Assembly (NCBI GenBank): GCA_945871085.1
Contig: CAMBVX010000026.1
Coordinates: 1-33,257 of the forward strand
DNA: 33,257 bases
From: Opitutus sp. GAS368
GTDB taxonomy: Bacteria; Verrucomicrobiota; Verrucomicrobiia; Opitutales; Opitutaceae
Reading direction: 5' to 3'
Made by a program: the position numbers and the translations under genes. Under the pieces are notes generated by a model, which saw only the letters and a list, made by a program, of their open reading frames with translations, ran no database searches and was not told where the DNA came from. Below are positions 19,256 through 27,728 of this stretch, one piece after another; the stretch's first letter is position 1; every line of letters starts with the position of its first letter.

Positions 19256-20716
19256 ATGAACAATGACACCCGCTGGCTAGCCCGACTCGGCATCGACCAG
19301 GGCCTCTTCACCCGCCCCCAAGCCCTCCAAGTCCGCAACGCCGCCGGCGCCGACGGAGACATCATGGCCTTCGCCCAAGGTCTGATCGACTCCGGCATCG
19401 TCACCGATCTCGACACGCTTGAAAAACTCGCCGACCTCGCCCTCACCAAAGGAGAAAAAGGTCCGCCGGCCGCCGACCCTTTCGATGACAACGCGACCCA
19501 GGCGCCCTTCGTTCAAACCGGCACTGCCGCCCATGCTCGTGGCCTCACCACCGACCTCGGCACTGACCACGCCCAAGCCCCGCCGAAGACCTCCGGCCTC
19601 GGTCCCGCGCCCAAATTCGCTTTCGAGACAATTCAGACGCTCAGCGACACCGCACTCGCCACCGCCCTCCGCGCCCTCCTCCGCGCCACCGCCAACTACG
19701 GCGCCAGCGACCTCCATCTCTGCACCGGTGCCCGACCGTTCATCCGGAAAAATCGCGCACTCTCCTTCCTCTCCGACTATACCCTCACCGCGCAGGACGC
19801 CCTCCGCCTCAACGTCGCCCTGCTCGCCGACCACCAGAAAAAAATCTTCCTCGAGAAAAAGGACTACGACTACGCCTTGGCCCTGAGCGACGCCGACCGC
19901 TACCGCGTCAACTTAATGTTCCACAAGAACGGCGCCGCCGGTGCCTACCGCATGGTTCCGGCGGATACGCGCACGCTCGAAACCCTCGGCTACACCCAGC
20001 ACATCGCCACGCTGCACAAACTCCTCTCCTACCATAACGGCCTCATCCTCATCACCGGCCCCGTTGGCTCCGGCAAGACCACCACCCTCGCCTCGATGGT
20101 CGCCTACCTCAACGAGACCCGCACCGACCACATCATCACCGTCGAAGACCCCATCGAAGTCGTCCAACCCTCCAAGGGCTGCAACGTCACCCAGCGCGAA
20201 GTCGGCCCACACACCCGCTCCTTCGCCACCGCCCTCAAAGGCGCCCTCCGCGAAGACCCCGACGTCATCGTCATCGGCGAACTCCGCGACCTCGAGACCA
20301 TCGAGATGGCGATCAGTGCCTCCGAGACGGGCCACCTCGTCATCGGGACGATGCACACCAGCGACGCCGCCACGACTCTCAACCGCCTCCTCGACGTTTT
20401 CCCTCCGGCGCAGCAAACGCAGATTCGTTCCAGCGTTGCCGAGAGCCTCCGCGGCGTCGTGTGCCAACGCCTTCTGCCGGCCCTCGACGGCACCGTCGTC
20501 CTCGCGTGCGAAATTCTCGTCAGCAACACGGCGATTCAAAACCTCATCAAAGAAGGCAAGACCACGGGCCTGAAAAACACGATGGAGACGGGCGTGAAAG
20601 AAGGAATGTGTCTCATGGACAACGTCGTCCTCGCTCTCTGGAAGGACAAAAAAATCACCGCCGAAACCGCCCAGATGAACATCACCAACCGCGTGCTGAA
20701 GGCGAAGATCACGTGA
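19256..20716 (+). CDS. Type IV pilus retraction ATPase, PilT/PilU-type with an extra N-terminal domain
   Basis: GPVGSGKTTTLASM Walker A, DPDVIVIGELRDLETI Asp/Walker B, GTMHTSDAATTLNRLLDVFP His box; about 115-residue N-terminal extension plus linker. Confidence 0.9.
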   Translation: MNNDTRWLARLGIDQGLFTRPQALQVRNAAGADGDIMAFAQGLIDSGIVTDLDTLEKLADLALTKGEKGPPAADPFDDNATQAPFVQTGTAAHARGLTTDLGTDHAQAPPKTSGLGPAPKFAFETIQTLSDTALATALRALLRATANYGASDLHLCTGARPFIRKNRALSFLSDYTLTAQDALRLNVALLADHQKKIFLEKKDYDYALALSDADRYRVNLMFHKNGAAGAYRMVPADTRTLETLGYTQHIATLHKLLSYHNGLILITGPVGSGKTTTLASMVAYLNETRTDHIITVEDPIEVVQPSKGCNVTQREVGPHTRSFATALKGALREDPDVIVIGELRDLETIEMAISASETGHLVIGTMHTSDAATTLNRLLDVFPPAQQTQIRSSVAESLRGVVCQRLLPALDGTVVLACEILVSNTAIQNLIKEGKTTGLKNTMETGVKEGMCLMDNVVLALWKDKKITAETAQMNITNRVLKAKIT

Positions 20717-21015
20717 TGAAAAATCCTAGCATAACCGCTCGCGCCGCTGAAATCCAAGATTCTATCCGCAACATCTTGTTCGAGGATTGGGACCCCATCG
20801 GCGTGCGTGAAGACGCGCGAAGGGACGAATACGATACGTATATAGGAGGAGTTTATCGGATTCTCGCTGGATCACGCTCGGAGCATGATTGGATCCGTTT
20901 CCTTTCAATCGTTGAGGTCACCGCAATGGGACTGAATCCGCAGCCAAGCGAGGGTCTGCATTCCGTGACCCAGAAGCTACTTCAGCTAAACATAGAACTC
21001 CATGGCCACGATTGA
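20716..21015 (+). CDS. Small conserved protein, DUF1871-like
   Basis: TGATG coupling with the preceding stop; RNILFEDWDPIGVREDARRDEYDTYIGGVYRILAG resembles the family core (xxEWDPIGV...DEYDxYI). Recognition from memory. Confidence 0.6.
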   Translation: MKNPSITARAAEIQDSIRNILFEDWDPIGVREDARRDEYDTYIGGVYRILAGSRSEHDWIRFLSIVEVTAMGLNPQPSEGLHSVTQKLLQLNIELHGHD

Positions 21016-21112
21016 CCCAATCCTTCGCACCATACTCGAAAAAGGTGGCTCCGACGTCCACCTCACAGTCGGCCTCCCTCCCGCACCGGACGCTTGCCCT
21101 AATCCCGGATAA
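21002..21112 (+). pseudogene. Truncated second copy of the pilT 5' end
   Basis: MATIDPILRTILEKGGSDVHLTVGLPP versus intact pilT MAAIDTLLRTMLEKGGSDLHLTVGLPP (22/27 identical), then unrelated sequence and a stop. Confidence 0.85.
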
Positions 21113-21126
21113 CCTAGCCTTAGCAC

Positions 21127-21357
21127 ATGAGCCCGTTCGACCGCATCACGCACAACCCCGCTGTCATGGGAGGCAAACCCTGCATCCGCGGCATGAGAGT
21201 AACCGTCGGCTTGATCACGGGCATGATCGGTGCGAACTGCTCGAAAGCGCGTCTCCTCGAACTCTACCCGTATCTGGAACTGGAGGACATTGAACAGGCC
21301 CTCGCCTACGCCGCCCACCAAACCAATTCGCAAAACGCCGCGGCGTCTGCGTCTTGA
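21127..21357 (+). CDS. DUF433-family, antitoxin-like protein
   Basis: ITHNPAVMGGKPCIRGMRVTVGLITGMI...LLELYPYLELEDIEQALAYAA; typical DUF433 signature GKPxIRGxRVTV. Confidence 0.85.
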   Translation: MSPFDRITHNPAVMGGKPCIRGMRVTVGLITGMIGANCSKARLLELYPYLELEDIEQALAYAAHQTNSQNAAASAS

Positions 21358-21401
21358 GGACCGCTCTTCAGTCTCCCTGTTCTTCATTTTCTGCCCCCTG
21401 A

Positions 21402-21443
21402 CACCTGTCCCCTGTCACCTGTCCCCCGTCACCTGTCCCCCGA
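21402..21443 (+). repeat. Three 14-nt tandem units immediately upstream of pilT
   Basis: CACCTGTCCCCTGT / CACCTGTCCCCCGT / CACCTGTCCCCCGA, then TCCCTC-ATG. Confidence 0.95.
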
Positions 21444-21449
21444 TCCCTC

Positions 21450-22526
21450 ATGGCCGCCATCGACACCCTCCTCCGCACCATGCTTGAAAAGGGCGGGTCC
21501 GACCTCCACCTCACCGTCGGCCTCCCGCCCAAAACCCGCGCCTCGGGCGCCCTCATCCCCCTCGCGGGCACGGTCATCGATGCCCCGACGATGGAGTCCC
21601 TGCTCAAAGAAATTTGCCCCGCCAAACGTTGGGCCGAATTTCTCGACCGCAAGGACCTCGACCTTGCCCACGAGATCCCCGGCCTCGCCCGTTTCCGCGG
21701 CAATTACCTCTACAATCACTGGGGCCAAGCCGCCGTCTTCCGCCAAATCCCGGCCAAAATCCTTTCCTTCGATGAACTCAAGCTCCCCGAGTCGCTGAAA
21801 AAACTCTGCCACCTCGATCAAGGCCTGGTCGTCGTCACCGGACCGACCGGCTCCGGCAAATCGACCACGCTCGCCGCAATGATCGATTACATTAACACCA
21901 ACCTCTCCCGCCACATCATCACCATCGAGGATCCCATCGAGTTCGTCCACCCGGTGAAAAAATGTGTCATCGTGCACCGCGAGGTCGGCGAACATACCGC
22001 CTCCTTTGCAAATGCCCTGAAAGGCGCGATGCGCCACGACCCCGACATCCTCCTCCTCGGTGAAATGCGCGAGATGGAGACGATCAAACTCGCCCTCGGC
22101 TGCGCCTCGATGGGCATGCTCGTTTTCGGCACGCTGCACACCAACAACGCCCCGAAGACCGTCGACCGCATTATCAACACCTTTCCCGCCGAGGAACAAA
22201 ATCAGGTCCGCATCATGCTCGGCAGCTGCCTCGCCGGTGTCGTCGCCCAGCTCCTCTGCAAACGCATTCCGAAGGGTCGCTGCGCCGTCCACGAAATTCT
22301 CTTACAGCATGAAGCGCTGCCCAACACGATCCGCAGCGGCCAGATTGCGAATATCAAATCCATCATCGAGAGCGGTGGCATGGACGGCATGATCACCATG
22401 GACAACAGCCTCATGAACCGCGTGAAAGACGGAACCATCGAGCCCAAAGAAGCCTACATGAAAGCCGCCAACAAAGGCACCTTCGCCCCGCTCCTCCAAC
22501 CCGGCGACCTCGAAGGCGGACACTGA
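21450..22526 (+). CDS. pilT: Type IV pilus twitching motility protein PilT
   Basis: GPTGSGKSTTLAAMIDYIN, HPVKKCVIVHREVGEHTASFANALKGAMRHDPDILLLGEMREMETI, GTLHTNNAPKTVDRIINTFP. Confidence 0.93.
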   Translation: MAAIDTLLRTMLEKGGSDLHLTVGLPPKTRASGALIPLAGTVIDAPTMESLLKEICPAKRWAEFLDRKDLDLAHEIPGLARFRGNYLYNHWGQAAVFRQIPAKILSFDELKLPESLKKLCHLDQGLVVVTGPTGSGKSTTLAAMIDYINTNLSRHIITIEDPIEFVHPVKKCVIVHREVGEHTASFANALKGAMRHDPDILLLGEMREMETIKLALGCASMGMLVFGTLHTNNAPKTVDRIINTFPAEEQNQVRIMLGSCLAGVVAQLLCKRIPKGRCAVHEILLQHEALPNTIRSGQIANIKSIIESGGMDGMITMDNSLMNRVKDGTIEPKEAYMKAANKGTFAPLLQPGDLEGGH

Positions 22527-22597
22527 TCGAAACGCTTTTTCTTTCGTTCTTATTCTTACTTTTCGTCAGTCGAACCGCCGGCACGACCGGCGCTCGC

Positions 22598-23275
22598 CTA
22601 CTTCTTCCTCACCCACCCCGCGCCCTTCGCCCACCCGGTCATCGCCGCCCCCGCCGCAAAACCACCCGCGTGTCCCCACCACGCCACGCCGCCTTCAAGC
22701 CCCGCCGCGAGCGAGCCGAGTCCACTCCACAGCTGCAACGCGAACCACAGCCCGAGAAAAATCACCGCCGGCACCGGCAACACCGGCACAATCCACGGCA
22801 CGAGCGCGAACACCCACGCCGTCGGAAATAGCATCACATAAGCCCCCAGCACGCCGGAAATCGCACCGCTCGCGCCCAGCATCGGCACCGTCGAACCCGG
22901 ATCGACGCTCACCTGCGCCGTCGCCGCAGCTCCCCCGGCCAGGACGTAGCCGAGCAGATACTTCACCGACCCCAGCCGATCCTCCACTGGTCGCCCAAAA
23001 ATCCACAGGAACCACAGATTCCCCAACACGTGCGCGACGCCACCGTGCATAAACATGTGCGTGAGCACCGTGAGCCATTGCTGCCCGTCACCCGCATTTC
23101 CGATCAGCCGCTTCGCCACGAGCGCATGCTCCGTCACAAAACCCGCGAGCACCTTGTCGCTGTGTCCGAGGCCGAGCCATAGTTCCCACGCAAACACGCC
23201 GAGATTCGCCGCGATGAGCAGCCCCGTCACGACCGCCGGTCGTTTCTGTTTCGCCGTATCCGCGAGTGGCACCAT
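22598..23275 (-). CDS. Rhomboid-family intramembrane serine protease
   Basis: HMFMHGGVAHVLGNLWFLWIFG, catalytic Ser GASGAISGVLGAY, catalytic His WWGHAGGFAAG. Start probably ATG 23275. Confidence 0.9.
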   Translation of the reverse strand: MVPLADTAKQKRPAVVTGLLIAANLGVFAWELWLGLGHSDKVLAGFVTEHALVAKRLIGNAGDGQQWLTVLTHMFMHGGVAHVLGNLWFLWIFGRPVEDRLGSVKYLLGYVLAGGAAATAQVSVDPGSTVPMLGASGAISGVLGAYVMLFPTAWVFALVPWIVPVLPVPAVIFLGLWFALQLWSGLGSLAAGLEGGVAWWGHAGGFAAGAAMTGWAKGAGWVRKK

Positions 23276-23344
23276 GCGCGATGTTACGCGCGACCAGCCA
23301 CCCGGCCGCAAGCTTCGTCCCGCACCCGTCGCTTCATCCGCCCC

Positions 23345-23785
23345 TCAAACTCGGTCCGATTTTTTCGGCGCATGCCGCAACACACTGTCGATCCGCCAGA
23401 CCCCGTCCCGCTCTTTCACGAGCCCATAATCGTAGTCCGCCCGACCCTCATTGGAAAAAACCTGCACGCGCACCGCCGCGCGCGCGCCATCATCACGCAC
23501 GAGCCCAAATTCCGCCCGCGTGTTCGCCCAAATCTCCGGGTAATTATTTTCCACAATTAGCAAAAACTGTCGCATCGGGCGCTGCGCCCGCAGGTTCGCC
23601 GCCGCAAACGCATAAGCCTTCTGCCTCTCGCCCACCCGAAACGCCGCGAGCTGCCCTTCGATTGCCTGCACCACTTCCTTACGGACCTCGGGTTTGCTTG
23701 CCCGCAGGCCACTTTCGGCCCCACGCACCAGGCCCAACGCCAGCGCCAGCACCAACCATATCATTCGCATCGTCCGTCCGTTCAT
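23345..23785 (-). CDS. Secreted protein, DUF4864-like
   Basis: Signal-peptide-like N-terminus; QLAAFRVGERQKAYAFAAANLRAQ...FLLIVENNYPEIW...DYDYGLVKERDGVWRIDSVL. Confidence 0.65.
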   Translation of the reverse strand: MNGRTMRMIWLVLALALGLVRGAESGLRASKPEVRKEVVQAIEGQLAAFRVGERQKAYAFAAANLRAQRPMRQFLLIVENNYPEIWANTRAEFGLVRDDGARAAVRVQVFSNEGRADYDYGLVKERDGVWRIDSVLRHAPKKSDRV

Positions 23786-24059
23786 GAGCAGACCCTGCCA
23801 CGTGTCAGCGCCAGCGCAACCCAGCTCATGTTCCACCGGGGGCTCGTATCACACCGCAAGCTGCCGCTTCAAATCACTCCGTCGCCCCGCACCAAACTCA
23901 GCCGCACTGCGTGCAGCCCACCGCTGGATTCGCAGCTCAACGGCAGCCCACCTGCCCGCGCCGCCGTCCGCCGTTTTCCCGCGCCTGACCCACCCCCTCA
24001 GCGTTTTCCGCAGATTATTGTTTTGCTCCCAACGGCAAAGTCGACGGGCTATCCGTGCT

Positions 24060-24398
24060 ATGTCCAGCGTGCCACCACCGACCAATGAGCTTGCCGAACT
24101 CGCCTCTGTGCTCGGTGAAGATAACGTCCGCACTCTCGTCCGCACCTTTCTTCGCGACTTCCCCGTCTCACTCGCCGAACTCTCCGGCCCCGGTGATCGC
24201 AAGAACCGCCACCGCATCGCCCATAGCATGAAGAGCAACACCCGCCTGATGGGGGCGCACCATCTCTCCGACCGCATGGCCGCCCTCGAGACCCGCTTGG
24301 AGCAGCCGACCGGACCAGACTTCACCGCCGACGATCTCACCCTCATCTCGCGCGATTACGAAGCGATCGCCGGCCCGCTCCGCGCATTCGTCGGCTAG
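24060..24398 (+). CDS. Hpt (histidine phosphotransfer) domain protein
   Basis: RIAHSMKSNTRLMGAHHLSDRMAALE matches the Hpt phosphohistidine helix (AHxLKxxxxxxGA). Confidence 0.8.
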   Translation: MSSVPPPTNELAELASVLGEDNVRTLVRTFLRDFPVSLAELSGPGDRKNRHRIAHSMKSNTRLMGAHHLSDRMAALETRLEQPTGPDFTADDLTLISRDYEAIAGPLRAFVG

Positions 24399-24476
24399 AC
24401 GGCCGCCCCAGTGGGACGTACCGATCCGCGCGCCCCAGTCGTCACCGCTGCGCCAACACCCGCGATCAAGCGCGGT

Positions 24477-25118
24477 TCAATTGTCGACCAAGCCAACTTG
24501 GATACACCACCGCGTTAGGCTCGCCACCTCGCGCACGCCGACTTTTTCCATGATGTTGGCCCGGTGTTTCTCCACCGTCCGCACACTCAGGCCAAGTTTG
24601 GAGGCGATCTCCTTCGACATCTGGCCTGCGGCCACCAAACGCGCGATCTCCTGCTCCCGGGCGGTGAGCGGCACGTCCAGCGGACGTTTCGCGCCCGGCA
24701 AAGCCCCACCACTACGGGCCCGCACCCGGCTCGCAAAAAACATGCCGCCCGCGCGCACCGTCTCGACCGCGCTCAGCACATACTCAATCGGTTCCGTCTT
24801 GTCGACGTAGCCATTGACGCCGATGGCCATCAAATCCGCCGGCAAGCGCTCACTCGGGTGCGCCGTAATCACCAAAATTTTCATGTCCGGCACCAAGCGC
24901 CGAATCTCGCGCGCGATCTCCAGCCCATTGATGTCCGGCAGCATCAGATCAACCACCAGCATGTCCGGTTTCTCACGGAGACAATACTCGAGTCCCGGCT
25001 TGCCGAGACCAAACTCGCCAACCACTTGAATCCCCTTCACCTTGCCCAACGTGAGCAAAATTAACTGGCGAAACATCGTCTCGTCTTCGATGAGAACAAC
25101 TTTGATTTGGCTGCGCAT
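24477..25118 (-). CDS. NarL/FixJ-type response regulator
   Basis: IKVVLIEDETMFRQLI, LVVDLMLPDINGLE, VDKTEP receiver motifs; LTAREQEIARLVAAGQMSKEIASKLGLSVRTVEKHRANIMEKVGV LuxR HTH. Confidence 0.95.
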   Translation of the reverse strand: MRSQIKVVLIEDETMFRQLILLTLGKVKGIQVVGEFGLGKPGLEYCLREKPDMLVVDLMLPDINGLEIAREIRRLVPDMKILVITAHPSERLPADLMAIGVNGYVDKTEPIEYVLSAVETVRAGGMFFASRVRARSGGALPGAKRPLDVPLTAREQEIARLVAAGQMSKEIASKLGLSVRTVEKHRANIMEKVGVREVASLTRWCIQVGLVDN

Positions 25119-25308
25119 GCGATTCGAGGGCGGTAGGGCTAAGCAGTGTTACACGACCGGTCACGCACTTCTACGAATGGCGCTTCCGATCAACGTTTGG
25201 TAAATTGGGACAAGGCACACTCTCCATGACCGAAACTAAGTTCAAGCTCACAGTTGCAACGACGTCCTCCCCGATGACGGCACCCACGCATCCAGCGCAA
25301 GGTCAGCC

Positions 25309-26907
25309 ATGAGCGAGGCCGCCAAAGCCCCCCCTCGTGCGCACGTGATGGTCGTGGAAGATTCATCCGTCTTCCGGGAAATGCAGGGCCTCCTTTTGCG
25401 TCAGGCCGGCTATGAGGTTTCGGGCCACGAACACCCCCAAACCGCCCTCGCGGCGGCACGCGAGCGCAAGTTCGATCTCGTGATCATCGACTACGAACTC
25501 CCGGAAATGAACGGCCACCAGTTCATGCATGAACTGCGCAAGATTCTTCCCGATATCGCGATCATCTTCGTCTCCGGTTCACTTACCCTCCAACTGGCCA
25601 TCCAGCTCAGTCGCGAGGGCGTCGCCGGCATTTTTAACAAGCCCGCCAACCCGAAGACGCTCCTCGAAAAAATTAACGAGACGCTCACCCGCACCGGTTC
25701 GCGCGACGCCGCTGTGCCCGGCGGCAGCTCCAGCTCGCCGCTCCCAGCCGCCCGCCGCGGCAGCTCCAGCGCCCCTTTCCCCGCTGCCCCCGCCGCCCCG
25801 TCCGAGCCGTCGGCCGGCGATCTCGCCTACGCGCCGCGCTATTTTCCCGGCCATTGCGAAGCCTTCCGCGAATTCACCCATCGTCTCTGGAAAGTCCGCG
25901 ATTTTCGCGCGGTGCTCCTCTTGCAGGGTGAGGATGGCTCGGCTTTCGAGCTCATCGCCCGCGACCTCGCTGCTATTTCCATTTTCCGCGACGGTCCGAT
26001 CATGGCATGCGATGCCGCTCAGTTCGAAACCAGCCACCTCATCGAGGTCCTCGCGCCCACTCTCCTCGCACGGGACGCCGGCACGTTGATCATCACCGGC
26101 GTCGAGTCCCTCACCGTCGCCCAGCAGAAAGTCCTCGAGACCCTGATGACCAGCCGCGACGTGTTCCTCCCGTTCGCCCGCCGCTTTCGCCTCGTGCTCG
26201 CTTCCGCCGGACTACTCTCCGATCTCGCCGACTCCGGTCATTTCGGCGAAACTCTCTACTACAAGATCAGCTCCCTCTCCGTGGAGGTTCCATCCCTCGA
26301 CGAGCTCCGCGACGACATCCTCCTGCACGCCCGCCAACTGCTCGATCAGCATAGCGCCGCGAACAAATCCGCGAGATCCCCCGCCCTCACGACCGACGCC
26401 GCCGTCTGGCTGGAAGGGCAGGAGTGGGTCGGAAACTACACCGAACTCTCCCGCACCCTCCAACTTGCCCTCGCGACCTCGACAGGCCCCGAGCTTGATG
26501 TCCCCGCCCTCGAAACAGCCCTCGAACGAGCGCTCGTGGAGGTCGGTAAAACCCACGCCGCTCCGCTACCTGCCGCAGTTCCGCCCCGCGCCCGCGTTCC
26601 CGCCGCCATCGAGGAAACCCTTCCGCCGTTTTTCATGCGCGCCGCGCCCGCGACCGGTGTCGCAGTCCCGCCCCCCCCCCCCGTTCCCGCCCCGGCGACC
26701 GCTTCGATCCCGGCGGTCACTGCGGCCACCAGCCAGCACACCGCCGACGTTCCACCGCCGACACCGGCCGCCCCGAAACCATCGCCCGCCCGCCCGCCTT
26801 CCGGGCTCACGGCGCGCAGCGTGTTTCGCCCGGCTTCGAGCGCCTATGATTTCAGTAAACGCCTAGCCGAGTCTCTGGCGGTCGCCGAAGTCGCCCCCGC
26901 CTCGTGA
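25309..26907 (+). CDS. Receiver domain fused to a degenerate sigma-54-activator-like AAA+ domain (pseudo-ATPase) and a Pro/Ala-rich tail; no HTH
   Basis: REC: VVEDSSVFREM...VIIDYELPEMNG...FVSGS...FNKPA. AAA+-like: AVLLLQGEDGSAFELIARDL, AGTLIITGVESLTVAQQKVLETL, HFGETLYYKISSLSVEVPSLDELRDDILL, WLEGQEWVGNYTELSRTLQLAL. Confidence 0.8.
   Translation: MSEAAKAPPRAHVMVVEDSSVFREMQGLLLRQAGYEVSGHEHPQTALAAARERKFDLVIIDYELPEMNGHQFMHELRKILPDIAIIFVSGSLTLQLAIQLSREGVAGIFNKPANPKTLLEKINETLTRTGSRDAAVPGGSSSSPLPAARRGSSSAPFPAAPAAPSEPSAGDLAYAPRYFPGHCEAFREFTHRLWKVRDFRAVLLLQGEDGSAFELIARDLAAISIFRDGPIMACDAAQFETSHLIEVLAPTLLARDAGTLIITGVESLTVAQQKVLETLMTSRDVFLPFARRFRLVLASAGLLSDLADSGHFGETLYYKISSLSVEVPSLDELRDDILLHARQLLDQHSAANKSARSPALTTDAAVWLEGQEWVGNYTELSRTLQLALATSTGPELDVPALETALERALVEVGKTHAAPLPAAVPPRARVPAAIEETLPPFFMRAAPATGVAVPPPPPVPAPATASIPAVTAATSQHTADVPPPTPAAPKPSPARPPSGLTARSVFRPASSAYDFSKRLAESLAVAEVAPAS
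26671..26682 (+). repeat. C12 homopolymer inside the coding region
   Basis: Twelve consecutive C between cagtcccg and gttcccgc; encodes part of VPPPPPVP. Confidence 0.9.
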
Positions 26908-27069
26908 GCCCGCCTGCCTGCGGCCACCCGCCCGCGCAATCCCCTTGAGTCGCGCGCCCGACCACGCACGCTCGGGAATTCCTCGCTCGGCCATTCTTGT
27001 CTGGTCTCACTGCCAGCCTCGCCTCGCCACTCGTCCTCGCCTAATTCTTTCGTTCCTCGTCCATCATCC

Positions 27070-27717
27070 ATGTCTTTCCGCTCGAACAGCGACGGCCTTC
27101 GACCGACTCCCTCTGAACTCATTCGCCCCATGCTCGCCGAAGGGGCTCTTCGCCTCGCCGATGGCCAACGTATCGCCGTGCTCCCGGGCGCTTTTTTTCC
27201 GCAACTTTCCGTCGGACTCGACCAACCGTCCGGCGACCACGTGCGCCACGCCGTCTACAAACTCGGCTACGAATGGGCCCTGCAAGATATGGTGCGCCTG
27301 AGCCGCCAACTCGCCGCCGAATTCGGCGCCGGTGCCAACCTCGACCTCTGGCAAATGGACGTAAAATTTGTCCTCGACCGTTGGTGGGCGCCCCTCAACG
27401 CCGCCGGCTGGGGTGCTTGGACCCTCGACCTGTCCTCGCGCACCCGCCGTTTCGCCTTCGTGGAACTCCACCATAGCCTCGTCGCCGCCCACTCCCCCGG
27501 CGCGACCCAGCCTTCCTGCCACCTTTACGCCGGCCTCTTCGCCGGCGCACTCAGCTTTTTTGACCGCATCGAATCTCACTCCGTGGAATTTCAGTGCGCC
27601 TCCCTCGGGGCTCCCTCCTGCCGGTTCGTCGTCGGTCCTGGCCCACAAGTCGACGAAGTGGAATCGTGGCGCCAGCAAAAGGTCGCTCCCGACGAAATCC
27701 GCCGTCGGCTCACCTAA
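27070..27717 (+). CDS. V4R-domain protein, copy 1
   Basis: QPSCHLYAGLFAGALSFFDRIESHSVEFQCASLGAPSCRFVVG: V4R C-terminal signature with a Cx7C pair. Confidence 0.75.
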   Translation: MSFRSNSDGLRPTPSELIRPMLAEGALRLADGQRIAVLPGAFFPQLSVGLDQPSGDHVRHAVYKLGYEWALQDMVRLSRQLAAEFGAGANLDLWQMDVKFVLDRWWAPLNAAGWGAWTLDLSSRTRRFAFVELHHSLVAAHSPGATQPSCHLYAGLFAGALSFFDRIESHSVEFQCASLGAPSCRFVVGPGPQVDEVESWRQQKVAPDEIRRRLT

Positions 27718-27728
27718 CTCCAACCGCC

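Noticed and set aside
21429-22292. Long minus-strand ORF opposite pilT
   Set aside because: Shadow frame; Walker A/B and His box motifs are on the plus strand.
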